A DNA stretch of 64,000 nt from Eubacterium sp. (GCA_021769965.1 JAETRU010000007.1:1-64000), one strand, 5' to 3'. Positions 16,807 through 25,472 are shown, counted from the stretch's first letter. Made by a program: numbers and translations. Notes: generated from the sequence alone by a model not told the origin.

Positions 16807-17346
16807 TCACTTCTGAAACTCCGAATCCGGATCGCCCAGTGCTTTCCAGCCAAAGCGGTATATTGATACCAGAATGGAAGTCAGCGTAATGGTTTCACAG
16901 ATCACGCCGCCCCAGGAACCCGCGAAGATATCATAAACCAGCCAGCAAGGCGAAGCGCAGAACAGATTTGCCGCTCTTATCATCTTTGCGTTATTTGTCC
17001 AGTAAAAAATCGTGCTGACCGCTGATGCTAAAAACGCCAGAATGGATAATGGTCCGTCCCAGGTAAAAACCAATACTGCGACAAATGCTGCGCAGAATAC
17101 CCATGGAAGCTCCTTTCTCTGCACCCATTTCCACTCATTGTATTTCGTCAAGAGCGCATATCTGAATATATTAAGCAGCAGGCTCAGACAACCGCTGTAT
17201 GCGCCTAGCAGGAAAAACTGGATACAGAAAAGCAGTGAACCAAGCAGCTGAAATATGTACAGTGCTCTGTTGGACTTGATCTGATAAGAAACAATGAAGG
17301 CAATGACGCCCAGAAATCCAATTCCTTGTATGATGATATCTTCCAT
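16807..17346 (-). CDS. YgjV family membrane protein
   Basis: 179 residues with about five to six hydrophobic helices and the family's typical opening (IIQGIGFLGVIAFIVSYQIKSNRAL) and the central ILAFLASAVSTIFYWTNNAKMIR. Members are inner-membrane proteins of unknown biochemical role. The stop lies 42 bp before the CAT-like gene, so they may be co-transcribed. RBS AAAGGA is rather far (12 nt) from the ATG. Confidence 0.8.
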   Translation of the reverse strand: MEDIIIQGIGFLGVIAFIVSYQIKSNRALYIFQLLGSLLFCIQFFLLGAYSGCLSLLLNIFRYALLTKYNEWKWVQRKELPWVFCAAFVAVLVFTWDGPLSILAFLASAVSTIFYWTNNAKMIRAANLFCASPCWLVYDIFAGSWGGVICETITLTSILVSIYRFGWKALGDPDSEFQK

Positions 17347-17405
17347 ATTTTCTTTATTCCTTTCTGCGGTTTGTCAACGCTTCCGATTTCTTCAGAAGAA
17401 ATTTC

Positions 17406-17873
17406 TTATTTCAGTCTGACTTCATAATATTTTATGAAATAAGCGACAAACATAACCAGCCCGATAAGCATGATGATAAGTCCCACGCCTGTCCCGTTGT
17501 TCTCCGGATAATAGTAGTTTATCGCAAGATGAACCGGCATCAGCAATATTGCGATTGCCAGCCAAATCAGTTCGATGCGCAGCAGGCTTTTTTCAGCCTT
17601 TTCCTTCTTTTTCTGCAGAGCAAGAAGATTCTCTTCTGCCTTTTTCTGATAATCTTCCATGGTAATCCTTTCTCCTGTGAGCAGTTCATTCACAGTTATC
17701 CCCAGAATGTCACACAGCTCCAGCATAATCGACACGTCCGGGCAGCCTTTTCCCGTTTCCCATTTAGAAACTGCTCGATTGGTAATGTTAAGCTTTTCAG
17801 CCAACTGCATCTGCGTCAGATTTTTTTCCTTGCGGCAGTCGGCGATGAATTTTCCCATCATTTCCAAATTCAT
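17406..17873 (-). CDS. XRE-family regulator with two C-terminal membrane helices
   Basis: 155 residues from the ATG at 17873 (AAGGAGG six bases upstream). HTH at about residues 6-60 (IADCRKEKNLTQMQLAEKLNITNRAVSKWETGKGCPDVSIM), then a coiled-coil stretch (AEENLLALQKKKEKAEKSLL), then two hydrophobic helices. Same architecture as the 7684-8193 protein but a different subgroup. Target genes unknown; it may act on the neighbouring YgjV/CAT pair. Confidence 0.8.
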   Translation of the reverse strand: MNLEMMGKFIADCRKEKNLTQMQLAEKLNITNRAVSKWETGKGCPDVSIMLELCDILGITVNELLTGERITMEDYQKKAEENLLALQKKKEKAEKSLLRIELIWLAIAILLMPVHLAINYYYPENNGTGVGLIIMLIGLVMFVAYFIKYYEVRLK

Positions 17874-17993
17874 GTTTAACCTCCTTAATGATAGTATACA
17901 AAACATTACCCATGAAAGGTAGGAACTGGCCGTGGACTTTAGGGATTCCACGATTCGTTGACCTGAAAAAAATCGCGCAGAATCACAAATTCG

Positions 17994-18593
17994 TTACTCA
18001 GCAAAATTTTCTTCATCAAAAGCTTTTACCTCATCACGATTCAACGCATCATCGTAAATATCTGATTCATAATATTTTCCGCCCTTTGCACGGGACAAAT
18101 AACCTGGAATTAGTTCCATTCCCATAAATGCCGGATAATTATTCCCATTCAGATCAGCAATTCCCCATGTTGAAGCCTCTTTAAAACCAAATTGCGGGTA
18201 ATACTCCGGTCTGCCGAAGAACAAAATTGCTCCAAAGCCCATTTCTTTTGCCTTTGCGATCATCTCGTGCAGGAGCGCCTTGCCTACACCCTTTCTTTGT
18301 AACTCTGGCAATACGCTGATAGGTCCAAAATTCAAAACGGGAATAATCTGGTCTTCGGTTCTCACCTGCGCATTACTGCAAATAATGTGTCCTGCAATAT
18401 TGCCATCTATTTCAGCAACTAAGCTAAGCCCCTTTATTCCGTCCCGCTGTCTCAGCTTGTGTACCATCCAGTGTTCGTACGGACAGCCTATCCCGCCCTG
18501 CTCAATCCTTCCGGGATAAGAAAAAGCAATTCTGGTGATTTCCTCGACTCTTCGATAGTCCGCTTTTCGTTCTTCTCTAATAATAATATTCAT
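17994..18593 (-). CDS. GNAT N-acetyltransferase (YhbS-like)
   Basis: 199 residues. GNAT core: PISVLPELQRKGVGKALLHEMIAKAKEMG with the Q/RxxGxG/A acetyl-CoA loop (QRKGVG), then ILFFGRPEYYPQFGFK, the marker of the YhbS subgroup, and a longer C-terminal extension (~40 residues). Single gene with AGAGGG before the ATG. Substrate unknown. Confidence 0.82.
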   Translation of the reverse strand: MNIIIREERKADYRRVEEITRIAFSYPGRIEQGGIGCPYEHWMVHKLRQRDGIKGLSLVAEIDGNIAGHIICSNAQVRTEDQIIPVLNFGPISVLPELQRKGVGKALLHEMIAKAKEMGFGAILFFGRPEYYPQFGFKEASTWGIADLNGNNYPAFMGMELIPGYLSRAKGGKYYESDIYDDALNRDEVKAFDEENFAE

Positions 18594-18748
18594 TTTGCTG
18601 TTCCCTCTTTTAATCGTCTAATCGACGAAGTGCCTCATCTGCTGATATGTCCAATTCCCAGCAGCATCCTCCCGTTTTCATGAATCCAGTATACCATAAA
18701 AAACTGCGGCCATGTGATTTTTTTCAAATTCTCACCGCGCAAACAAAG

Positions 18749-18802
18749 AAGCACGTCCCCGGTAGATCGGCGCAGCGTTCCAAACCTCGCCGGGGCGTGC
18801 TT
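18749..18802. terminator. Large hairpin terminator after the MerR gene
   Basis: AAGCACGTCCCCGG (18749-18762) pairs with CCGGGGCGTGCTT (18790-18802) around a 27-nt loop. It lies just beyond the stop of the minus-strand MerR-family gene; T-rich tracts on both sides would let it act both ways. Confidence 0.6.
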
Positions 18803-18816
18803 TTCCCTATTCTGAT

Positions 18817-19617
18817 TTATTTCTTCACCGGAAAGTAAATCTCCGTTTCCCATTCCTCCGGCGGCAGCTTGTCAAACGCCGTCTTTCTGTAGACTTCAAA
18901 AGGCGGCCCGGCAAGGGAAAAGCCGGAAGCCTTCAGCCAGCTGTACACTCTTCCGTACGCGTCAGGCAGAGCTGCGTACGGCCCTTTGTGCACGGTCGAA
19001 GCGCAGAGCATAGCGGGAAGCACTCTGTCTGCCCTGTCTTCATCCGCAATAACGACTGCCAGCTCCGTATCATTGCATGCCGGATCAAAAGTTTCGTCAT
19101 GATAGATCGCCATCGTCACGCCGAGGGATGTGATCTCCTCTGCAATCACCCGCTGAAAGAGCCGCGCGTAATGGTCCCCAAATGCTGAAACAGGCATAGT
19201 CTCCCTTACTGAAATCAGCGCCATCCGCTCTGTTTCCTTTAACTCTACTTCATATTGATTCTGATAACTCATTAAATCACCTGTCCTTTCAAACTCCGCC
19301 AGATGGCTGTCGATCTCATGAATCGTGATGGAAAGCCGTTCCCTTTCGCGAACAAGTCTGAGCCGCTGGCTTTTTAGCTGTCTGCGCAGTTCCTCTTCAC
19401 AGGAGATCTGCAGCAATTCCTGTATTTCCGCAAGGGAAAAGCCGTACCGCTTCAGCCTGTCGATCAAAAGCATTCTGCCGATCTGATCCTCACAGTAATA
19501 ACGATATCCCGTATCCGGATCAACCTCCTGCGCTGTAAGCAGACCGATCTTATCGTAATAATGCAGCGTCTTTACAGTAACGCCGCAGGCTTTCGACATC
19601 TGTCCAATGGTCAGCAT
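18817..19617 (-). CDS. MerR-family regulator with GyrI-like effector domain
   Basis: 266 residues. N-terminal winged HTH of the MerR type (MLTIGQMSKACGVTVKTLHYYDKIGLL...DTGYRYY, residues 1-40), a coiled-coil linker (~85-115) and a C-terminal ligand-binding domain of the BmrR/GyrI type (from about 120; ends EEWETEIYFPVKK). Such proteins sense small hydrophobic or cationic compounds and activate efflux genes. Its own promoter has the 19-bp spacer typical of MerR control, so autoregulation is likely. No obvious target gene besides itself is adjacent. Confidence 0.9.
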   Translation of the reverse strand: MLTIGQMSKACGVTVKTLHYYDKIGLLTAQEVDPDTGYRYYCEDQIGRMLLIDRLKRYGFSLAEIQELLQISCEEELRRQLKSQRLRLVRERERLSITIHEIDSHLAEFERTGDLMSYQNQYEVELKETERMALISVRETMPVSAFGDHYARLFQRVIAEEITSLGVTMAIYHDETFDPACNDTELAVVIADEDRADRVLPAMLCASTVHKGPYAALPDAYGRVYSWLKASGFSLAGPPFEVYRKTAFDKLPPEEWETEIYFPVKK

Positions 19618-19677
19618 TTCTTTTCCTCCTGCAAATTATATCGTCTCGAGACAGCCACCGGCAAGGTGACTAACCTT

Positions 19678-19708
19678 ACTATACCCCATGCCCTTAGAGG
19701 AGAGTCAA
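19678..19708 (-). promoter_or_regulatory. MerR-type promoter with 19-bp spacer
   Basis: Minus-strand TTGACT (19708-19703), TATAGT (19683-19678), spacer of 19 bp carrying CTCCTCTAAGGGCATGGGG, a CTCC...GGGG-type dyad centred between the boxes. Over-long spacers with such a dyad are the mark of MerR regulators. Confidence 0.65.
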
Positions 19709-19731
19709 GTGTTTTTCTAAAAAACTGCTTA

Positions 19732-20079
19732 TCAGGCGTCTGCACGCATTTTCTGAATGAGCGCTTTTGCCTCGTCCTTCTTCAGTACTTTGCCATAGGA
19801 CACTACTTTTCCATCCACCACCAGCGCCGGCGTAGTCATGACTCCATAAGCGGCGATCTGCGCGAAATCCGTTACATGGTCGATCGCCGCGTCCATTCCA
19901 AGTTCAGTGAGAGCAGCGCGAACAGCTTCTTCCAGCGCATTACATTTAGCACATCCGCTTCCCAGCACTTTGATGCCGGAAGCTGCCTTTATTGCCTCCG
20001 CCTCCGCCATCGCTTCCGGCGTGCAGCTGCCGCAGCAGCATGATTTACTCTCCTGCTTCTTTTTGTTAAACAGTCCCAT
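19732..20079 (-). CDS. Thioredoxin-family protein (redox-active disulfide protein 2 type)
   Basis: 115 residues. The active site is GSGCAKCN (C-x-x-C) at about residues 41-48, followed by the thioredoxin-fold TPALVVDGKVVSYGKVLKKDE. An N-terminal extension is rich in cysteine (SKSCCCGSC, about residues 12-20), possibly a metal- or arsenic-binding tail. It lies 31 bp downstream of the permease gene and is probably part of the ArsR operon, where it could reduce a thiol-bound substrate of the permease. Confidence 0.85.
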   Translation of the reverse strand: MGLFNKKKQESKSCCCGSCTPEAMAEAEAIKAASGIKVLGSGCAKCNALEEAVRAALTELGMDAAIDHVTDFAQIAAYGVMTTPALVVDGKVVSYGKVLKKDEAKALIQKMRADA

Positions 20080-20110
20080 TCTTAAATTCCTCCTTAAATT
20101 TCCTACAAAT

Positions 20111-21112
20111 TTATATCAGCAAAAATTGAAACATATTAAACAGATAACCCACAAGGATAATGCCAATGGTGCAGATACCGACAAACAACGCCAGCAGCTT
20201 CGGCTTCACCGCCTTGCGCAGCATGATCAGTGACGGCAAGCTCAGTGTTGTGACAGCCATCATAAAGGACAATATCGTCCCCAGTTGCGCGCCCTTGTAC
20301 AGCAGCGCCTCAGCCACCGGAATGGTGCCGAAAATATCCGCGTACATAGGTATTCCCACCAGTGTGGCGAGAACAACACCGAAAGAATTGCTGCCGCCCA
20401 GCGCAGTCTCAATCCAGCTTTCCGGTATCCAATTGTGGATCACCGCGCCGATACCCACACCGATCAAAATATATGGAAACACTTTCCTGAATGTGGAAAT
20501 GACCTGCTCTTTCGCGTACTGGATCCGTTCCCCTTTGGTCAGCGCCGGCGATTCAATATCCACGCTGCCAGTGCTCCGGATAAAATCCCCTACATATGAT
20601 TCCATGTGCATCTTTTCAATGAGTGTGCCGCCTGTCACAGCAATGATCAGACCCACCGCTACATAGACGACAGCCACCTTTCCGCCGAAAATACTCATCA
20701 AAAGGATCAGACTTCCCAGATCCACCATAGGAGATGAGATCAGGAAGGAAAAAGTGACTCCAAGCGACAATCCGGCGCTGGTAAAACCGATGAATAACGG
20801 AATGGACGAACAGGAACAGAAAGGCGTCACTGTTCCCAGTAAAGCTGATATGATATTCGCGCAGGTGCCGTGAAACTGTCCCAGGATCCGTTTACTGCGC
20901 TCCGGCGGAAAATAGCTTTGGATGTAAGAAATTACAAAGATCAGGAAACACAGCAGCACCGTTATCTTTACTACATCATATACAAAAAACTGCACGCTTC
21001 CGCCCAGCCGTGATGCTGTGTCCAGGCCGAGCAGGGAAACGCCCTTACCGATCAGAACATTGAGCCACTTCATCCCTAACACCTGATCCTGTATAAAACG
21101 CCATATCTCCAT
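20111..21112 (-). CDS. Permease of the ArsP/DUF318 (UPF0718) family
   Basis: 333 residues from the ATG at 21112 (GAGGGG upstream). Eight or more hydrophobic segments, with the family's cysteine motif GTVTPFCSCSSIPLFIGFTSAGLSLGVTFSFLISSP in the first half and GIPMYADIFGTIPVAEAL in the second. ArsP-type permeases export trivalent organoarsenicals; others of the family have unknown cargo. The arsR-permease-thioredoxin order is recurrent in anaerobes. A second ArsR-like palindrome (21146-21161) lies just upstream. Confidence 0.87.
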   Translation of the reverse strand: MEIWRFIQDQVLGMKWLNVLIGKGVSLLGLDTASRLGGSVQFFVYDVVKITVLLCFLIFVISYIQSYFPPERSKRILGQFHGTCANIISALLGTVTPFCSCSSIPLFIGFTSAGLSLGVTFSFLISSPMVDLGSLILLMSIFGGKVAVVYVAVGLIIAVTGGTLIEKMHMESYVGDFIRSTGSVDIESPALTKGERIQYAKEQVISTFRKVFPYILIGVGIGAVIHNWIPESWIETALGGSNSFGVVLATLVGIPMYADIFGTIPVAEALLYKGAQLGTILSFMMAVTTLSLPSLIMLRKAVKPKLLALFVGICTIGIILVGYLFNMFQFLLI

Positions 21113-21145
21113 AAAAAACCCCTCTTTCCTTTTACGATATAACAT

Positions 21146-21201
21146 ATCAAATTTTTTTGATGTATTGTGTAAACAGAAACGCCATCCGGCTATGATGGCG
21201 T
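21146..21201 (-). promoter_or_regulatory. Second ArsR-like operator and hairpin between arsR and permease
   Basis: 21146-21161 reads ATCAAATTTTTTTGAT, nearly the same palindrome as at the arsR promoter. Next to it, ACGCCATC (21179-21186) pairs with GATGGCGT (21194-21201), a hairpin that begins at the arsR stop codon and may be a weak internal terminator. Confidence 0.5.
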
Positions 21202-21515
21202 TATTTATTGCAGTTCGGGCACTTGCTTGCCTGCTCCGCATCCGGCGTGGTGATGGCAAGCAGCAGCTTCACTGCTTCATTTCGTCCGTCCTCGCTCAGG
21301 CGGTAATGCGTCCATTTGCCTTCCTGCCGGCTTACCACAAGTCCGGAATCACACAGAATTTTCATATGATAAGACAGGCCCGACTGGGTTAAGTCCATTG
21401 GTTCCTGCAAAACACACGCGCACTTTTCGCCGCTGCGCAGCTGCTCCAGAATAGCAAGCCTTTTCGGATCGCACAGCGCCTTAAATACCTTTGCGTTTTC
21501 CTGATATGTCCCCAC
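21201..21515 (-). CDS. ArsR/SmtB-family repressor
   Basis: 104 residues; GTG start with AGGTGAG upstream. Winged HTH: FKALCDPKRLAILEQLRSGEKCACVLQEPMDLTQSGLSYHMKIL. The CAC in EKCACVL sits in the position of the ELCVCD metal(loid) site of classical ArsR, and a further CPNCNK ends the protein. It should repress its own operon and release DNA on binding metal(loid) or another thiol-reactive ligand. Two like palindromes at 21529-21544 and 21146-21161 are the likely operators. Confidence 0.9.
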   Translation of the reverse strand: MGTYQENAKVFKALCDPKRLAILEQLRSGEKCACVLQEPMDLTQSGLSYHMKILCDSGLVVSRQEGKWTHYRLSEDGRNEAVKLLLAITTPDAEQASKCPNCNK

Positions 21516-21528
21516 AAACTCACCTCAC

Positions 21529-21579
21529 ATCAAAATTTATTGATATGATCATTATATGCGCCTTCCTCGCGTTTGTCAA
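21529..21579 (-). promoter_or_regulatory. arsR promoter and operator
   Basis: Minus-strand TTGACA (21579-21574), 17-bp spacer, TATAAT (21556-21551). The palindrome ATCAAAATTTATTGAT (21529-21544) lies over the start region. Confidence 0.8.
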
Positions 21580-21618
21580 TCATTTTCTTCTCAGCTTATG
21601 CCGCACCTCTGCCGCAGG

Positions 21619-21849
21619 AATTAGGTTTTTGATGCCTTAAAACGCGGTTTTGACCTAATTTTCCGCCATCCTGACCTTCGAAATTAGGTTTTTGATGCCT
21701 TAAAATGCGGTTTTGACCTAATTTTCCGCCATCCTGACCTTCAAAATTAGGTTTTTGATGCCTTAAAACGCGGTTTTGACCTAATTCCCCGCCGTCTTAA
21801 CCGCAGGAATTAGGTTTTTGATGCCCTAAAACATGGTTTTGACCTAAAC
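21619..21849. repeat. Family D array 1: four 42-bp hairpin units at a 63-bp period
   Basis: Units begin at 21619, 21682, 21745 and 21808, exactly 63 bp apart. Each starts AATTAGGTTTTTGATGCC and ends GGTTTTGACCTAATT, so the ends form an 8-bp inverted repeat; the ~21-bp spacers are also alike (CCGCCATCCTGACC). The fourth unit is altered at its end and supplies the stop codon of the nitrilase-like gene. Confidence 0.85.
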
Positions 21850-22722
21850 CTCCGACAGACTGTCATCGCTGCATGGTTTTCGCAGCTCTGATTCAGTCAG
21901 TACTCTATACTTATCCGGATGACGGAACTTCCCTCCCATCACCTCATCCTCCCGATACCTGCGCAGCATAGAGAGATTTATCTCGGCCAGATAAACGCCT
22001 TCCTCCTCCGGCGCTTCGAAAATGCACATATCCCGCACGCCCGGCTCATCGGGCAGCCATGCAACACCGTCAAAGACTGTAGAATGGCCGTTGCAGTCAG
22101 GCTGGCCATCAGGATAGTTGCACGTGGCAACGGCGAGCATATTTTCATAGGCGCGGGTCCGAAGCGCCGCAAGGCGGTTGATCTCCATCGGACACGCGTT
22201 AGGCGCCAGAATGACTTCCGCACCTTTGAGCATAAGGATCCTGGCGCTTTCAGGGAACTCTCTGTCAAAACAGATCATAGCGCCTGCTTTCACAGTGTCC
22301 CGCCCGATATCCAGATCCGCGGTATAAAAGTCCTCCCCGCCGGACAGCATCTTCTCCAGATCAAAATCACAGGTGTGCACTTTGGAATAATGCAGCGTTT
22401 CCTTACCGTTTCTATCAAAGAGAATCAGCGAGTTCAAAGGCTTCGGCGTATGTGTTTCAAGAAAAGTGATCCCGATCGCCATCTGCAGTTCCCCTGCCAG
22501 TCTGCCGAAGCTCTGCACAAAATCGCTGCCTGCGGAAACTGCCATTTCATTAAGAGTCTTCTCATCCTGCGGTATTTCATAGCCAGTGTTCCACATTTCC
22601 GGAAACAGCGCGATGTCCGCGCCCATTCCCTTTGCCTTCCGGCAGGCACGTATTCCTTTTTCAAGCTGCGCCTCCATACTTTTTTCCGGAAGAAGCTGCA
22701 GCAATGCAATCTTTAAATTCAT
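21844..22722 (-). CDS. Carbon-nitrogen hydrolase (nitrilase superfamily)
   Basis: 292 residues. The catalytic triad of the family is present: Glu in ALFPEMWNTGY (~residue 42), Lys in LHYSKVHTCDFD, and Cys in AMICFDREFPE. Members hydrolyse nitriles, amides or carbamoyl groups; the branch here looks like the amidohydrolase/N-carbamoyl type but I cannot name the substrate. The C-terminal end runs into a family D repeat that supplies its TAG stop, so the last residues are not conserved protein. Own promoter at 22790-22818. Confidence 0.85.
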   Translation of the reverse strand: MNLKIALLQLLPEKSMEAQLEKGIRACRKAKGMGADIALFPEMWNTGYEIPQDEKTLNEMAVSAGSDFVQSFGRLAGELQMAIGITFLETHTPKPLNSLILFDRNGKETLHYSKVHTCDFDLEKMLSGGEDFYTADLDIGRDTVKAGAMICFDREFPESARILMLKGAEVILAPNACPMEINRLAALRTRAYENMLAVATCNYPDGQPDCNGHSTVFDGVAWLPDEPGVRDMCIFEAPEEEGVYLAEINLSMLRRYREDEVMGGKFRHPDKYRVLTESELRKPCSDDSLSEV

Positions 22723-22789
22723 GACCGTCTCTCCAATTTAAAAAACAAGTTATTCTCCCAGCAGCCAGTCTGTCAGGTTAGTTTACCAT

Positions 22790-22818
22790 ATCCTAGCATA
22801 AAAGAATGAATAAATCAA
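22790..22818 (-). promoter_or_regulatory. Promoter of the nitrilase-like gene
   Basis: Minus-strand TTGATT (22818-22813), 17-bp spacer, TAGGAT (22795-22790). It is divergent from ilvE. The remaining gap up to 22950 shows nothing I can name. Confidence 0.5.
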
Positions 22819-22950
22819 ATAAAACGCAGTACTATCACAATATGTGGGTGTTTCTATTGATCGTCTTGGGGAGTGCCGGCAAAAAGATTTTCCCGCACGA
22901 TCAGCCGCAATATTTTTGTTATTAATTACAATAAATTTATGTTAAACTTG

Positions 22951-22979
22951 TTGACAGCGTACAACTATAAGAGTACAAT
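22951..22979 (+). promoter_or_regulatory. Sigma-A promoter of ilvE
   Basis: TTGACA (22951-22956), 17-bp spacer, TACAAT (22974-22979). Start expected near 22986; the short leader (~50 nt) has no T-box or attenuator. Confidence 0.75.
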
Positions 22980-23035
22980 AGAAACTGATTTTTGAAGAAT
23001 TTAAATAAAATATAAACAAAGAGAGGGATAGAAAA

Positions 23036-24106
23036 ATGAAATACGAATTTCCAGTAACCAAGAACCCGAATCCGGGCAAAAAACCTGAATCCAAAGGACT
23101 CAGATTCGGAACAGTTTTCACAGACCACATGTTCATCATGGATTATAACCCGCAGGACGGCTGGAACAACGGCCGCATCGTGCCGTATGGACCGATCGAA
23201 CTGGATCCTGCCGCTGTTGTACTTCACTACGGACAGGAAATGTTTGAGGGACTGAAAGCCTACAAGACACCGGAAGGCAGAGTACAGCTGTTCAGACCTT
23301 ACATGAACGCGAAGAGAACCAATAACACCAATGACAGACTCTGCATTCCGCCAATCGACGAAGACCTCTTTGTTGAAGCGATCAAAGCCCTGGTAAAGGT
23401 CGATCAGGACTGGATTCCGCAGGGCGAAGGCACTGCCCTTTACATCAGACCGTTTATCTTCGCGGACGAACCGTTCCTCGGCGTCAGAAGATCTGAGACT
23501 TACAAATTCATGATCATCCTGAGCCCTGTAGGCCCTTACTTTGAAAACGGACTTGCGCCGACCAAAATGTATGTGGAAGACGTTTATGTCAGAGCTGTCA
23601 AAGGCGGTACCGGCGAAGCAAAATGCGGCGGCAACTACGGCGCCAGCCTGAAAGCACAGGAGATCGCTCACGAAAAAGGCTACGAACAGATTCTGTGGCT
23701 TGATGGTATTGAAAAGAAATACATCGAAGAGATCGGCGCTGCCAACGCGTTCTTTGTCATCGGCGACGAAGTGGTGACCAGCGAGCTGAACGGTTCTATC
23801 CTGCCGGGCATCACCAGAAACTCCATCATCGCCCTTTGCAAAAAGAAAGGCATCAAAGTTTCCGAAAGAAAAATTTCCATTGACGAGCTGGAGCAGGCTT
23901 ACAGAGACGGTCAGCTGAAGGAAATGTTCGCGTCCGGCACTGCTGCCATCGTTTCCCCTGTCGGAGAACTGCTCTACAAGGGAGAAAAGATGATCATCAA
24001 CGACAATAAGATCGGTCCTGTCGCGCAGGAAATGTACGACACCATCTACGGCATCCAGACCGGCCAGATGGAAGACTTCATGGATTGGACGGTTCCGGTA
24101 GAATAA
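23036..24106 (+). CDS. ilvE: Branched-chain amino acid aminotransferase
   Basis: 356 residues, class II BCAT length. Motifs: LHYGQEMFEGLKAY, RLFRP-like VQLFRPYMNAKRTNNT, the PLP lysine in GEAKCGGNYGAS, LWLDG...IEEIGAANAFFV, and TPELNGSILPGITR-like SELNGSILPGITR. Interconverts leucine, isoleucine and valine with their 2-oxo acids using glutamate/2-oxoglutarate. It precedes the DUF815 ATPase gene by 1 bp, so the two are co-transcribed. Codon use is enriched in preferred codons, which hints at high expression. Confidence 0.95.
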   Translation: MKYEFPVTKNPNPGKKPESKGLRFGTVFTDHMFIMDYNPQDGWNNGRIVPYGPIELDPAAVVLHYGQEMFEGLKAYKTPEGRVQLFRPYMNAKRTNNTNDRLCIPPIDEDLFVEAIKALVKVDQDWIPQGEGTALYIRPFIFADEPFLGVRRSETYKFMIILSPVGPYFENGLAPTKMYVEDVYVRAVKGGTGEAKCGGNYGASLKAQEIAHEKGYEQILWLDGIEKKYIEEIGAANAFFVIGDEVVTSELNGSILPGITRNSIIALCKKKGIKVSERKISIDELEQAYRDGQLKEMFASGTAAIVSPVGELLYKGEKMIINDNKIGPVAQEMYDTIYGIQTGQMEDFMDWTVPVE

Positions 24107-24107
24107 T

Positions 24108-25304
24108 ATGAATCAGAACCTGTTCGACCTGAACAGACAGCTAAACGCCCTCTCCGTTTTTAGAAGTATCCTGAAGACCCCCGTGGTCTCAGGCCTTCAA
24201 AAACTTTTATATGCCATTGAAAAAGGCTCCTTGGATGAGCAGCTCTCATGCTACGGGGCCTTCTCCAGGGCATTATACGAAGAAGGCGGCGACCTGTCGT
24301 TCTATATCCTTACGTTTATCAAAGAAGATGAAAACTTCTTTTTGATAAAAAGACTTAAAAATGCCATAATAAGTCGATCTATTTACGAGTGTCTCGATGA
24401 GGAACTGGTTATTCTCCAAAGAGTAGCCGAAATAACTGCTCCTCAAATCCAAGACTTAATGAAATACAATGATTTTCTGCCTCGTTGGGATACTCAGCAA
24501 ATAGATTTAAAGCGCGCGTATGAGGAGATGCTCGCTGATCTGCCTGTCAAAGGCCATGGCATCTTTGCCCGCTACCGGGCGTTCAAGGTCAGAGACGGAC
24601 AGCTGGTCCCGGTGAAAAACGCGGATCCTCAGTCCATCGACCAGCTCTACGGCTACAGTCGGGAGCGCAATCAGGTTTTGGAAAACACCCGCGCCCTTGC
24701 GGAAGGCAAACCAGCCAGCAACGTGCTCCTCTACGGAGACGCCGGCACCGGCAAGTCCTCCACCATCAAAGCCTGCGCCAACGCATGCTTTGCAGACGGC
24801 GTGCGCCTGATAGAATTTGATAAATCTCAGCTGAACGAGATCCCGCAGCTCATCGAGCAGCTGTACGATAACCCGCTGAAATTCATCTTCTATATCGATG
24901 ACCTCAGTTTCACCGAAGGCGACAGCGCGTTTTCCTGCCTCAAAGGGATTCTGGAAGGCGGTGTCACCGGTCACGCGGCAAATATCGCCATCTATGCGAC
25001 CAGCAACAGAAGACATCTGGTCAAAGAATCCATAGAAGCACGACAAGGTTCCGGGCTGCATTTAAACGATACCCTGCAGGAGACTATGAGCTTGTCCGCA
25101 AGATTCGGACTGACTATCACCTTCTCCAAGCCGGAGAAAGACCTGTATCTGGAGATCGTCCGCAGTCTGGCTGATGAGTACGGACTGGATATGGAAGAAG
25201 CCGAGCTCTTTAAACGAGCCGAAGCCTTTGCCATCCGTTCAAACGGCAGAAGTCCGAGAACCGCAAAACAGTTCGTGCAACTTGCGAAGATCGGGCTGAA
25301 ATAA
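24108..25304 (+). CDS. DUF815-family AAA+ ATP-binding protein
   Basis: 398 residues. Walker A GDAGTGKSS (about residues 209-217) and Walker B FIFYIDDLSF, sensor-like IYATSNRRHL and SNGRSPRTAKQF at the C-terminus match DUF815, a widespread AAA+-like family of unknown function. The N-terminal ~150 residues are helical and lack a known domain. The ribosome site is weak and the gap to ilvE is 1 bp, suggesting coupled translation. A strong terminator follows. Confidence 0.87.
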   Translation: MNQNLFDLNRQLNALSVFRSILKTPVVSGLQKLLYAIEKGSLDEQLSCYGAFSRALYEEGGDLSFYILTFIKEDENFFLIKRLKNAIISRSIYECLDEELVILQRVAEITAPQIQDLMKYNDFLPRWDTQQIDLKRAYEEMLADLPVKGHGIFARYRAFKVRDGQLVPVKNADPQSIDQLYGYSRERNQVLENTRALAEGKPASNVLLYGDAGTGKSSTIKACANACFADGVRLIEFDKSQLNEIPQLIEQLYDNPLKFIFYIDDLSFTEGDSAFSCLKGILEGGVTGHAANIAIYATSNRRHLVKESIEARQGSGLHLNDTLQETMSLSARFGLTITFSKPEKDLYLEIVRSLADEYGLDMEEAELFKRAEAFAIRSNGRSPRTAKQFVQLAKIGLK

Positions 25305-25313
25305 TTTAAGATA

Positions 25314-25348
25314 AAGAAATTAGCCGCCTTTCGGCGGCTTTATTTCTT
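25314..25348 (+). terminator. Terminator after ilvE-DUF815
   Basis: AGCCGCC (25322-25328), loop TTTC, GGCGGCT (25333-25339), extended by AAGAAAT/ATTTCTT pairing and followed by a T-rich run. Confidence 0.85.
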
Positions 25349-25472
25349 GCAATATGAACTTTCCCTTTTGACGATCATCTTTTATCGCAGTGTTTTCTGA
25401 TTCAATACACAATCAGAGATACCGTTACACCTGCGCCGCATAAAAAAACGACCAGTGTTAACATTTGTTGAA

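Noticed and set aside
21619..21849. CRISPR-like array (regular repeats and short spacers)
   Set aside because: The repeats are 42-bp palindromes with ~21-bp spacers that resemble one another, only four copies, and no cas gene is near.
22937..23671. A 244-codon minus-strand frame
   Set aside because: Antisense to ilvE and its leader; no start signals.
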